Both the position numbers and the translations under genes were made by a program. The notes below the pieces were generated by a model. It saw only the letters and a program-made list of their open reading frames with translations. It searched no databases and had not been told where the DNA came from. A DNA stretch of 64,000 nt from Paragordius varius (lineage: Eukaryota > Nematomorpha): NCBI GenBank assembly GCA_964247055.1, contig OZ176054.1, forward strand, positions 8,618,001 to 8,682,000, read 5' to 3'. Below, piece by piece: positions 21,261-34,300 of this stretch (position 1 is its first letter; every line of letters starts with the position of its first letter).

Positions 21261-21297
<37 letters not shown>

Positions 21298-23590
21298 AAG
21301 CAAACATTAAAAATATTACAGTGTTATACGGGTTATTCATGATAAATATAAATTTAAACTGAAAAATATGTGGATTATAATCCATTAAAAACGGAATACT
21401 CATAATAGCATTACATTTAAAATATATTTTTTCCTTACTATTTCAATGCCATATAAAGAAACTCATGAACTTTGGACTTTTACATTAAGGCAAAAACCAT
21501 GATTGTCGCATAATCCAATTTAACACATATTTCGTTTTGACGGGTTTAAACCTTTATGTGACACCATTGTTCAGGAGTTACTATAAATTTTTTGTATATA
21601 ACAGGATTTTTATAATCATTTTGGTAGCATTGTGTTTAAAAAAAGTATCTAATAAATTTATTTACAGGTGCCCGTGTGTTCCAAATCTAATATTGCATGT
21701 ATCTAAATAAATTTGAGACAAAAATTATACCTTTTCAATTCATATACATAAATTAGCGATTGATCCTTTAAAGCACTCATGTTTGTCGGTGTATTTATAT
21801 TTACCTCGATTCGTTTAAAAAAATACTTCCATAGTATGCATTTGCCATGATAAAATTTTATTCAAAAATGGGAAAGTTAATACACCTGTAGAGATTCGTA
21901 AATTATAATAAAAGCATCATATAAACATTTACATTTATATATCAAATGTTTCTATCATAAAATATACCCTTTTAATAAGGTAAACATTTTTACATTTTTG
22001 CTGATAAAAGTCAGGACCACAACCACTAAAATTAGGTTTCTGATTTAAAGATATATTTTTTTCTGATTATACCAAATCAATCCTTAAAAATACAATTGAG
22101 TAAAAAAATATATTTAGAAATCAAGTTAAATAGTTCTTACATTAAGAATTAAAATTGGAACTGATTTAGAGAAGCGAAACTTACAAGTTTTTGTCACAGC
22201 GGTTTTGTAACCAAAAACTTTTTTAAAAATGGTTCCAATCGAAATAGACTTTATTCGTTTATTACAATGTTAAACCTTTTTATATTGTCCTCCAATTTAT
22301 ATAAAAGATTATATTTATCCCTAAATTTTGAGAGAAGAAAGTTTACATGCTTATATTTTTAGGCGATTTCATACTGTTATCAATTTAAATGAAACCGACA
22401 TTATTTGGTAACCATTTTTAAAGAAAAATGCACTGATTATAAAAATCTATATATTTAATTATCTTTCTCACATTTTATTAATTATATAGTGCCAAAAATC
22501 AGGCATACTGTAACACCTCACCTTTTCACTTTTTTGTCCGCGATATCATATTCGGCTAATTTTATATCCCAGAGCTCAATCTTCTAAATAAACTACTGTT
22601 TTGAAAGTTATTTTAGTTTATTCTCCTGTATTAGATCAAAAAGCTTATATTTTTACAGTGTAATTTCCAAAGTCTAAAGTGGGAACAGCTCCGAAACAAG
22701 AAATAAATAGACAGCTAAATCAATAAATACAAGTTTTTCTGGTTAAATATAATCTGAAAGTTATAATTATATACATTTTCTAACCATAATATATACATTT
22801 ATTTCCCTATATAATAAGCGACTAAAAAAATTTAAAAAAAATGGCGGCGAAAAAGTTTGAATTGATGATTTTTTCACAATTTTAAATTTTTAAATATGAA
22901 GCTTGGGCCTTAAAAGCTAGAGAAAGCATTATAAATTCGGCCTAATATAAATACTTTTTTAAGAAAGTCGTATTTCGAATCGCTTTGGGATATAAAATCA
23001 CTCAAAAAGGTTATGAGGCGTTAATATTGGATGTAAATGAACTTTCAATTTGAAATTAGAGCAAACCATACCTTACCAATATAAAGTAAAACTCATTTTA
23101 AAAAGGCAACGTGGAATCATGATGGTTATGGTTTTTAAATTCTCTATCGCGATATCGCAAACTTGGATACTTGTAATAAAAATACAAAATGATCGAAAAT
23201 ATAAATATGAGCAATGTATTTATTTATTGCAGTAATTATTGATAATTCAATCAAATCAGTAAAATTTAATTCTACCACTTATTTTTATTTTCAATTCTGT
23301 TGCTCGTTAAGTTTTACTTGCAGTACTGTTCATTTTCATTAATTGTTTCATTTTTTGTTAAAAACCGTTACCTGCTATTAGCGTTAGTGAAATTGTGATA
23401 AGCGAAACCTGAACTTTTAAAAAAATGATTTTGCGCATTGAAACGTAATAAAAAAGCATAAATTAAAATATATTTTTTTATTCATTAAGGATTGAGTAGA
23501 TATAAAATCATTTGACAAAAAATGTTGACTATCGTTTATTTCATCAATATAAGAAATATAATTTTAGAAATAAAAAATTTCAGATTTTAT

Positions 23591-23592
<2 letters not shown>

Positions 23593-23656
<64 letters not shown>
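23593..23656. repeat. (AT)n microsatellite, the longest in the window
   Basis: About 64 bp of uninterrupted AT dinucleotides. Confidence 0.95.
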
Positions 23657-23658
<2 letters not shown>

Positions 23659-24388
23659 ATTTTTGGAAATTTCCAAATTTTAGGTAAATAAATAATTCAT
23701 GTTTTATTAAAATATGACAATACATTTTATCCTTAGTCACTTTATGTATACATTGTTTTTAAAAAGGTATTTATTATATTTACTATATGTAAACTAAAGG
23801 TTATTGTCCCATACCTGTACAACATTTGAAATAAATCTGATCATTATTTTTAATCTTTCTTTCACATAGAAAATAAAAAATAATGTTGGAAAAATACGGT
23901 ATATTGCACGTATATAATTAATTATTTGTCCTTAATCAATAATATAATAATTTTATGACGATTTAAAATTTTATTAAAACAACACAATTTTTATGAAATC
24001 AATCCATGTATTAATCATTTTATACAATTTTTTGCAATGCATCGACCCATAAAAAAGTTAATGGTGATAAATAGAATATTATTTAAAGTAAAAGACAATA
24101 ACTGATCGAGATAATAACTTTGGCTAGCAAATCACATAATATTAAAGAGTATTTTAATATATTCAAAGAATGGAAAATAAATCACAACAAAGACTATAAT
24201 TTAAGAGTGATCATGTACTCCTTATAAGTCAAATGATGAGGTAAAAATTTTAAGGTGATGTCTACGTACTGTACTGTTATATATATTTACGCTCTATTCT
24301 ATTTATGTAGAAATTCACGATTTCCATATTATAGCAGTAAAGAAATTGCTTAGTAATCATCATATCAAGAAGCAGTAAATAAAGATAA

Positions 24389-24610
24389 ATGTCGCATAAC
24401 TTTTTTTGCTTCTCTGTTCTTCATTTTCTTCCACGTTATTTCATTTCCTGGTTTATTAGTTGTTTAGTTATTATACTATTCGTTTTTTTATTATCAACCA
24501 CTACTGTTTATGATTATGTTAAAGGTTGTGAATCTTCATATAAAGAAGCACTGTATGTAGATAGACAGTTTTTTTATATGATAAAAAATGAAAATATTGT
24601 TGGTGTGTAA
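24389..24610 (+). CDS. Possible small single-pass membrane protein (73 aa), uncertain
   Basis: An intact frame from ATG to TAA. The product has one strongly hydrophobic stretch (about residues 18-38, ISWFISCLVIILFVFLL) followed by a charged tail. An A-rich AATAAAA string lies ~17 nt after the stop. I recognise no family. Isolated frames of this length occur by chance in such DNA, and T-rich DNA readily spells hydrophobic residues, so this is only a candidate. Confidence 0.2.
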   Translation: MSHNFFCFSVLHFLPRYFISWFISCLVIILFVFLLSTTTVYDYVKGCESSYKEALYVDRQFFYMIKNENIVGV

Positions 24611-25412
24611 TGTAATTTAAATAAAAAAAAATGTTTGAAACGTTACCTTTTATATGCAACTAATGTACTATAATATTGCTAATTTTTCTCTGATTAAAAG
24701 TGGATTTCGTTTTCCTTTATCATTTCATTACATTCGATAATTTTATTTTCCAATCCTAATAAATGTTTATCATTAAATAATGATATTTTACCTAATTAAT
24801 TTATTTTCATATCAATTTTGGTAATTTAAATAATTAAAAAAAATATTTATCCATAGTTTGTGTGAAACGTATTGTTAAATATTTGGGCTACAATACATGT
24901 AAAATTGACATTTTTTAAATATTTTTTGTCATCATTTAAATCGTATGAAGAAAGATCAGAATTAATTTTTTTGATTCATCACTGGTTATTCCTAATATAT
25001 CCTAGTCATTAAGCATTCCTACCACATTTCAATTCCGTCCAAAAGGTATATAAATATTGATATGGTTTTTGGGATTTTAAATGTTTTACTTTAAATTTTA
25101 AACCTATATTTATTCTCCGCGGTACTATGGTACTGCGTGGACATTATAATTATCGCCTTAATCAAAAAGTTTTAAAATATTGGATATTTTAATATTTTTT
25201 GCACAAAAGGGGTCGAAGGGTAAGATACACTCTTAATTTAAAGATCTTTAATTTTAAGGGCCTTATATCTGCAATAGACATATATATATATAGAATACCG
25301 CTAGAATATGCTATTTTTTCTCATTCATTCTTATTATAAAATGAATCATTCGTGTTTTTTTGGCGTTCCATAACCTTTTATCACATGTGTTTGAAATTGA
25401 CAGTTTTTAGCA

Positions 25413-26002
25413 TTAACACTTCGATTCAAATTGGGGTATCTAAATACCCCAGACTAAATTAAAATTAGAAGTTTTAAAAAACTACTGAAGGAAACGGTCC
25501 CAATTTAAATTTATGCTTCTATCCTGATAAATATAATATAAATATGCCAAAATATCTTGATAATATTTTGTTTTAAAAAAAAAGTTCCATCTCAAACTAC
25601 TTCGACGCCATTTTTATTTTACAAAAATTTTGCAAAATATCGTTTCATTTAATTTTAAGGGTAAAACTGAAGCTAATTTTTTATATAAATTACATTCAAC
25701 ATTGATTCAAATAGAAAAAGCGGTTTATTTTGTATTATTTTTTAATTTTACAATTTGACACATGTCACGTTGTCTGAATTTTTTACCTTTCAGTTTTAGC
25801 TTAAAATAAGTAATATCAAGTATTTTTGAATAAAATTTTTTATATATTTCGGTTTATTGATGTTACATAAGTGCAAAATTTTGCCATAGTTTCGATTGCT
25901 TCCATACTTTTTAAAGTATTTGATTTTAAACAGGCCTGGGGTATCCAACTACCCCAATTTGAATCGAAGGATTAAAATGAGTGTGTTGTATCCAAGTGTT
26001 AA
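25413..26002. mobile_element. TTAA-flanked inverted-repeat element (nonautonomous, piggyBac-like target)
   Basis: Left end: TTAACACTTCGATTCAAATT followed by GGGGTATCTAAATACCCC. Right end, inverted: TTAACACTTGGATACAACAC, then TTCGATTCAAATTGGGGTA. The shared block TTCGATTCAAATTGGGGTA sits at both ends, and both outer ends read TTAACACTT, suggesting a TTAA target duplication as used by piggyBac-type transposases. The left end itself forms a hairpin around TCTAAA. No transposase is inside (about 590 bp in all). Confidence 0.6.
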
Positions 26003-27940
26003 GGGTACTCTATTTTGATTATTAATTATGTTTGTATCTTTAAACACCTGTTTGAAAAATAATGACTAATTTTTTATTAAAATATTATAAATAAAAATTA
26101 ATAGCGGTTAGTTACTAATACTCAATTTAGTTATTTTTTGAAGTAATTTTATTTGGGAAGAAACATCACGATTTTATCACTGGATTTGATTTCTATTTTA
26201 AGATCAAGAGTCAATCACCTTTGAAAAAGAATTTTCTCACAATTATACAATATTTAGTATTTAAAAATTTATCTAAAAAATATTAAATATTAATATAAAA
26301 TACATTTAATATTCCTAAGATATTCCCCATATATCATAATATGCTGAGAAAATCTTATTGTTATGCGCGAATGCACTGCACATTTGTTATCTAATAACGG
26401 AACAGAGGGGTTAATAACTAACAACCAAAGACAACATTTTTTAAATGGTATCTATTAGATAGAGCTTCAAAAAGATAAAATTTAACCACACATATGCAAA
26501 AAACGAATAATTTCTTTTGGTTTAAACTCAAAGAAATGGAATATAGATACATACATGTAGGAAAAGGCATATTTAAATGTTTGAATTTTTTTCTGGATTC
26601 CATCAGAAAATGTGTTTCTTTTTGGAGTACTAAACGATAATTAAGATAAAACTGTTTTATACTATAATCCAGACTTAGAGAAAGTTGCTTAACCTAACCA
26701 TAATACGCTTCATAGTGAGAGATTTTGTAAGGTTCAAATTTAAAAATGTTTTGTATGAAATAAAGGTTGTTTTATGTAATTAATTAAAAGCGCCAATCTC
26801 GCAAATATTGTAGAACTACTGGAATTAATTAATCGATTTTAAATTTTATATTTTTTGATAAAAATATCCCTACGTTCAGCGTTTTGTATAAATTCTCTTC
26901 CAAATGTTTCAAAAATTAAATATATATATATATATATATATATATCAAATGATTTTGGGTTGAAATTGATTGAAAAATTATATGTAAACTTAAACAATCA
27001 AGAGTAAAATATTATAAATAAAAAATGTCAATGACCTATGAAAGATGTAAAATATAATATAATAAATAATCAAATCAGGTATATTAGGAAAAATCTTCTT
27101 CACTTTTGCATAAAGTCTTGTTTATGGATATATATATTGATTGTTAGTTTAATAATACAATATTTACGTACAATAAACACACCTTTACCTTTTTCACCTT
27201 TCTGTATCTAGATAAAACTTTTTAAGTATATATATATATAACAGTAAAATTAAAAGATACTTTTTATGTTAAAACAGTTAGCCACAAATATAAATTATAT
27301 ATTTTTAATAACAAATGTACTCGATTATTTTCGAAAAACTTTCATTTTGAAAACCGAAAATATTTTATTTTTTTTATTTAACAATGCTAAAAAAATTTTG
27401 ATTTTCATATAGAGCTGTTAAGGTAAATACTCTGATATAACCTATCTATACCTATATGGCATTAACAAAGTTAAAAAAGTTAGAAATTTTGTGCTTTATA
27501 ACTTTGTATAACGTTGAACTGAAACTACCTCTTTTCCGTATTTAGATATATTATATATTAATACATAAAAATGTTAAGTTGTGAGCAGAAAAGCACATAT
27601 ACATCTAACTTTGTAGTTCACATATTTTGCTATCTCACTCTAATATGTAACCTTAAATATTCAACAATAATAATTTTGCCATGAAGCATTATATGGTAAG
27701 AAGCAAAAGGCATTTAATAGACAAGACAACTCTTTATTTTTAATCATATTCACAGTTTTATTATTGTTGAAGAGGCTACTTCCACTTTTTCATAGAGTTT
27801 ATATATTAATCTAATAAGGTCATTATGCAGATATTACACATAACATTTCTTGTCATATCATCAAATGATGAACTCCAAATCCGATAACAAGTAATAATAA
27901 AATATTCCCAAAAAAGAGGGTTAATTTAAATATTTTTTTC
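26003..27940. other. Gene-poor spacer
   Basis: A+T-rich sequence with TA microsatellites (about 26920-26945 and 27228-27240). No exon or clear repeat end seen. The minus-strand open frame at 26418-26603 has no recognisable feature. Confidence 0.45.
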
Positions 27941-28974
27941 CATGAAATAGCTTATGACCAGCGAATTCAATTACCGCAAAAAATTTGATTTGTTGGCGGG
28001 CACAAAGTGAAGATTAATGATAAAAGTTATTATGGTTTATTATCATTTGCCTAAATTCATATAGTTAATATTTTTATAAAATCTCAGTTCAAAAGATAGC
28101 GTTTTTCTTTTAAAACACTTAAAAGACAAAAAAATTTTTATGGAACTATATTAAAATAATTTTTTTTAATTATTTACTAGATAATCTCACTATTAAATTC
28201 TTAACATTTATATTTTATTCAGTAAAAAAACTTACACATCCAAAACTAAAAATATTGTTTTTTTCATTTTTTCGCCTTCTGGTTTATAAGTGTTTAAAAA
28301 AATTTTCAATGTTTTATTTTGGAATCTTACATGAGTGGGATTTATAAAGTATATAATTTATGCAAAATAGGATTTAAAAGTAGCTGAATATAATCCATAC
28401 AAGTCCCTGTAAAAAGTTTGTTTCAACATAAACTATTATTTTTACTGGGATATGTACAGATATCTGGTTGATTTTTACACCACTTGTAAATTTTATTTTG
28501 TATTAATTATACTATGTGATTTCCGCTCGTGTGAATTTCCAAAATAAAACAGTAAGTTTTTTATACCATCATAGACCAGATGACAAAAAAATGAAAAATA
28601 AAAAACAATATTTTTTAGTTTTATTTGGATTAAGTTTTTTTTACTGAATAAAATATAAATGTTAAAATTTTAAAAATGAGTTTAGATAGTGTAAAAAAAT
28701 TATTTTAATTAAGTCTCATAAAAATTTGCTTTAGAGTATGTTAAAAGAAAAACGCCATTTGAACTGAGATTTTGTATAAACCGTAACTATATTATTTTAG
28801 GCTATTTATATATTAAAAATATCTCCTATGATAATAAACCATAATATCTCAACTTTTATTATTTATTTTCACTTTTTGCCCGATATCGATTTCTCTTAAA
28901 ATTTCAAAAACTCGGTTGTAAACAAATATAATTTTTTACGGCAAATGAATACGCTGGTCATAAGTTATCTCATG
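27941..28974. mobile_element. Foldback element, ~1.03 kb, arms of ~490 bp
   Basis: Starts CATGAAATAGCTTATGACCA and ends with the near complement of it (TGGTCATAAGTTATCTCATG). Matching inner blocks include GGTTTATTATCATTTGCC against TATGATAATAAACCATAA, CTCAGTTCAAAAGATAGCGT against ACGCCATTTGAACTGAG, and CAGTAAAAAAACTTA against TAAGTTTTTTTTACTG. The arms are clearly homologous but diverged. There is no coding capacity. Confidence 0.75.
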
Positions 28975-29034
28975 AATAAAATTATTTTGTTAAATTTTTT
29001 TTGCACATAGATAGATAAATTATTCTAATACTTT

Positions 29035-30531
29035 TAGTTTTGGGGCTTATGAGTAATATAAGTACGTTATTTCCACTTTAGTGATTGCTCAGTATAATCG
29101 CAATGTGAGCGCTAGTGAAAGCTAAAGGATTCATTTCAAATATCGCTAAAATATATATAAAAAGCCAAAATTTTTATTTTAAATTTTAGATGTAGTCTCC
29201 GAAAGTCTCAAATTTTTGGACTCATCTAATATGGATATATCGTTTTACACTTAACACAAAATCCGATAAAAAATTAATATAAGTGCTAAAATTTGACATA
29301 AAAAATCCGAAAAAAACGTATATTTTACTTACAAATTTAATTTATAGCAATTTGGTAAAGCGAGGTTTACCGTGTTTTATGGTATGGTGGAAACTTATAA
29401 AAACTTTAAAATAAAATAAAAACACCATTTTTATATAATTTGATGAAGCTAAAAATTTTTCCTACCCCAGAATATTGATTCAGACTTAACTTTTTGGGGT
29501 AGTTTTCCTAAGGCCATTTAAAATATCTTAAAAAATATTTTTAGCATCTAGTCAAATTTAAATATATGCTTTCCTTAGCCTTTTTTGGCGCATGATTGCA
29601 ATCTTTTCTCATCTCAAACTTTTTCGCCGCCATTTTTTTCTTAATTTTCTAACAGTAAAAACAACATGCAAATAAATTTATATTATGAGTAAAATTATAA
29701 ATAATTAACTTGGTGCTATCTTACAATCTATTTGATTTTTTATATAATTTTAGTATCAGCTGTTTCAATTTTGTTTTGACTATTTAAATTTGATACTCTA
29801 TTATTAAACAAAAATGCTAAGTTTTGTATCTACTCCAGGAGAGTAGGGTTTGATAAGTAAATTTTAATCAAAAAAATTTTCGAAATCATTTCTTGCTTAC
29901 TATTTACTGTGTAGTCTGGAAAACCCCAAATGTCATCTAGTACAAAAGAATAAAAATGTATTAAAGCGTTAAAACATTTGTTCGTCTTAAATTTTAAATA
30001 GATTTTTTGTAAAAACAAATTTATCTAACTTAAAAATGAAGCCGATCAAATCTTTTTATTAGAATTATGAGTTGAATGTTCGGCATCATGAATTATAAAA
30101 AAAGTTTTTTATAATATTTTTTTATATCGTTTCCACAATGTTTAAAAACACGGTAAAACTCGCTTTAGGAAAATTTTGATGTGAATTAACTTTTAATAAA
30201 AAGATTTCCGGATTTATTATGTCAAGTTTTAGCACATATATTCATTTTTTATCGCGCAATATCAGCGATTTTGCCTTGAGTTTTTAAAAACTTGCCCATT
30301 TTATGGGTCAAAAATACGACTATCGGATCTACTTCCAATATCTAGATTTTATAAAAATATTGTTTTGCTTTTTATATATAGTTTATGATATATTTAAGCG
30401 ATATTTGTTGAATTGAAGCATTTCATTTTCACTAAATCAGCATCGTGTGCGCTAATTTTGCGATTTTACAATATCGAGTAATTAAAAAATGTAACCCATC
30501 TTATATTACTCGTAAGACCCAAAACCTAAAT
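29035..30531. mobile_element. Foldback element of the dispersed family, ~1.5 kb
   Basis: The left arm (about 29035-29470) contains TTTTGGGGCTTATGAGTAAT, CCGAAAGTCTCAAATTTTTG, AAAGCGAGGTTTACCGTGTT and GGTGGAAAC in that order. The right arm, read in reverse, gives TTTTGGGTCTTACGAGTAAT, then TTTGACCCATAAAATGGGCA, AAAGCGAGTTTTACCGTGTT and TGTGGAAAC. So it is a long, diverged inverted repeat. Relatives occur near 16900-18700, 33400-34390, 37040-38020 and 48250-49110. Confidence 0.72.
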
Positions 30532-31332
30532 CAACACGAGAATCATGATACATTGACCCATCAGAATATCTATTAGGATATAATTCCCCCCTTCCGATTT
30601 TGTGCGCAGTTTTATGAGAGATCCAATTACACACCAACTAGTAAGATGGAATCCAATTTTAAACGAATACTTACATATTATTTTGAAAAATTGGAATTTG
30701 CATACTGGTCAGCATGCGCTAATTAGTATATAAGCGCTGTTCATTGTAAAAAGCTTATTATGAAATTGAAGGGGTCCTTTATGGATCTATATATAAAGTG
30801 AAATTCCTGGCTTAAAGTTATTTTTTAAGCCTTAATTTGCTATTCGCCAATAATAAGGCTATTTGCTATATGTGTTATCTTGCATAATTCAATGAAAAAC
30901 TAGCAATATTTTAATATTAATAACTATGATAATGACAAGCATATATATAGCCTGAACATTTTCTATCATTATGCCACTACTTTACTAATTAAAATCTATC
31001 ATTATAAAAATAATAAAGAAACGATTAAGTAATGTATAGATCAATATGTATATTCTAGATACGACAGCGATTAATTTTTTATTATACAAAGAAAATACGG
31101 TTTATCTAAAAAGATACATGATGCCTTAAAGAATAATCGTCGTAAGGTATGAAATATAGCAAATGTTATGATTAGAAATATATGAGCTGCAACGCCTAAA
31201 GGATGGTTCGTAGCAAAATATATACCATAATATGACTTTAACTATAGATATATAAATATAGATAGATCGTTTGTTATATACTCTTAGGTTAAAAAGAAAC
31301 AAATGAACAGGACAAACTTATAATCATTATAT
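30532..31332. other. Spacer upstream of PRDM1
   Basis: The first ~60 bases (ATCATGATACATTGACCCAT and CCCATCAGAATATC) still look like foldback-family sequence. The rest is A+T-rich and would contain the PRDM1 promoter and 5' UTR, but I cannot define elements. Confidence 0.4.
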
Positions 31333-34300
31333 ATGCCAATGGAGGCAGAATGTTGCCTAGAATTAACGGGCTTGTCGGAGGAAAAATATGAAGAAATTTG
31401 CGTTTACAAAGTTTCTGACCGACCTATAGTCTTGTTGCCAGATGGAAGTTGTATGGTACAAACGGATTCAGTTGTGTGTTCCAGCTGGGGATTTCTAAAA
31501 GCCAAGAGGTCGTTTGCAACTTTGCCGAGAATACTCGAAATCCGAGAATCCTCATCGTTTTTGAATGTAATTATTATTTTTACAATGAAAAAATTAGCAT
31601 CATATGAAAAAAATACAGTTGTGAAAGTTTGTCATTTTTATTAACAAAACTACCATATGAATATAATTATGGATCCGTTCCATTCTAAAACAATAAAAAA
31701 ATAATATTTATAATTCAGCTTTTTTAAAGTTTCTTAATATGAACAAATTAATCTATCACAAGTAATGACTTTGTAAAATATTTGATATTAATTTCATAAT
31801 AACATTTTTTTTATTTTAATTTATTTTATAAAAATACCAAAAAATATAAATCAAATACATCTAGGGTTTGACGGGTCATGAAATAGCTCTCAAATTTAAC
31901 ATATGTTTTTCACATGGTATAACCAAATAATAATATAACGGTATAACTAAATATTAATTTAATAACTACACTAGTCGACAAATTTGGACATTTTTAAGCA
32001 CCACCACTCAAACTTTTTAAATTATGACTATTTTCAGTGTTTTAAAACCGAATTTGAAAAAAATTTTGATCCCGCCAATCAGAATTTTGAAATATTATAG
32101 GTTTTTCAATTTTTCAAAAACAAGAGAAAATCGAGAGAAAATTAAATATAACTTTATAATAAAATGTTATTATATTATAAACTTAATATCATTTAATAAA
32201 GCGTTTTAAACTCTATCTTTTGAATATAAATATGTCATTTAAATATCAGAGAGAAAAAAATAGTACGGACTTAAACGTCAAAATTTAGTCCTTTTCTTTC
32301 AAGTGAATTTTTAATACGTATAAAAATTTTTTAAAAAAATACTAAAAAAGGGATTCTATGGTTTAAACCTTCGGCTTTCAGATAGGCTATATTTATTTGT
32401 TAGTTTTCGTTCTTTCGAGTACTTATTAGACTTTTTCTCTTGAGTTGGTTCTTATAAAAAATTCTTTATTTATACCTAGTGGATATACCTTATTTTTTTA
32501 AAATTATTGGTTGTTTTGTATTTTGAATTTCAGATGGATGTTGTTTAGCCACTTTTAGTAGAATTTACTGTTATGGGGTTGGACCATTTGTATTTACCTA
32601 ATTTATATTCAATTTAATTGTATTTATCTAACTTTATTCTGTAAATTGGTTAATTTAACATGTCAATTTGCCTGGATTTTGCTTGCAAGTCTCTCTTATC
32701 GGACTTTACGATTACTTATTGTTATCTTTGCCATATCTGGCATAATTGGATCGCTTGGGGGATATGCAGAACTTGTGCAGCCGCCCGGATCTATCACACT
32801 ATACATAAACCCCTTTTAGATTTTTAATACTTTGGCTCTTAGCTTGTTTAGTATCTTATTTAATGCCTAGAATTTGTTATCCATGCATGAAAAATTACTT
32901 GTATCGACTTGCTTGTTTGAATATTTAAACATATGTACACGAGGAATGATTGTTATTTTTGAATTAAATACAAATTTAAAAATTAAATTTTGGAAAAATC
33001 CTATTGGTGGCCTTAATTTTCTTTTTTGTTTTGGCCTATCCATGCCATTAGGTATCAGAAAATGCAAAAATAATGGGGTGGTGCAAAACCTTGTTGATCA
33101 GTGCTATGTAGGATTATGTATTATTTATGATTGCCTTTAAGATTCATAACGCAATATTAGTTGATTGGTTATGACCACGAAAATAATTATTAAATTTGAT
33201 TTAAGCCGTTAAAATCAACGAACAGTCTATCATCCGATCTTTCAGATTTATCTCACTCGTCCTTAATTAGTTAGTCAAATCATCCAAACATCGATAATCG
33301 CAAATGACATTTTACTCAGTTTAAAAATAATATATTATTTTATATTAAACATGCACACAGTGACAAATATAAAACGTAATAGGATTATTATGGCGCTTTG
33401 GGTTTTGGGTCTTACGTCAAATTTAAGAAAGTTATTTTTACTTTTATGGTAATTGCCTTATATCGTATTATAAAAATAACAAGCATAAGTTATAAGTAGC
33501 TTCAAAAAATATTTTATTAATATATATTATAAAATATATTAAAATAAAAAAATTATTTTTTTTACATTTAACTAATATAAGCTCCACTCTACTTCTCTTT
33601 TTAGAAATTTAAGCAAAAAAGCCGATATTGCGCGATAAGAATTTTAATTATGTGAGGACATCAAAATAAATATCCTAAAACGCTTACTTTCAGCCAAATC
33701 TTTTTTTAAATATTTTAAAATTAAATTTCGTTTTCAATTTAAAAATATAATTTATTTGAAGGCGAACAATTTTGCCGTATTTTGAGGTTTCAGCTGTAAA
33801 ATACCTATAAACTTCAATAGATTTTGCCAAAATTTAAATGTTGAAGCAAAAAAGCTTTTTCCAAAATTATTTAAGTAGTGCAATTTGTTTTTTTGCGTTC
33901 ATTTTATTAAAACTGATCCGTTTTAGCGGTGTCCTAAAATGTGAGACTGCTCACATATTAAATCTAAATTTAACTAAATGATATTTTGCTTTTGTGTTAT
34001 ATTTTATATTATATAACATAAATATTTTTAAACGGTGGTCAATTTTATCCCCAATGGCATTTTTGCGTTTATTTTAAGAAAACTAGCCTATTTTAGAAGG
34101 GGACAAACATTTAGCACCTTCGGACGCCACATTAAAAAAAAGTATAAAACTATTGTTGTGCTTTTTTTGTTGTTTATGATATATTAAAGTGATTTTTTTA
34201 AAAAAATCATTTAGCTCTTACCATAAAAATTTATTTAACAAAACGTTCGCAAATTTGCCATTTTCTGAGATGGAGCAGTTTGTACAAAAGTGTAAATAAC

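Larger units (their letters stand above)
20574..25412. other. Gene-poor spacer
   Basis: I see no convincing exon. A (TA)n run lies at 21266-21294. A dispersed-repeat fragment with AAAATGGCGGCGAAAAAGTT lies at 22838-22990, and its inverted relatives are at about 25588-25620 and 29580-29645. A small membrane-type open frame is listed separately at 24389-24610. Confidence 0.5.

Noticed and set aside
32874-33140. 88-codon open frame in PRDM1 intron 1
   Set aside because: No domain, and an overlapping frame exists on the other strand; it lies in an intron of odd composition and may be a repeat remnant.
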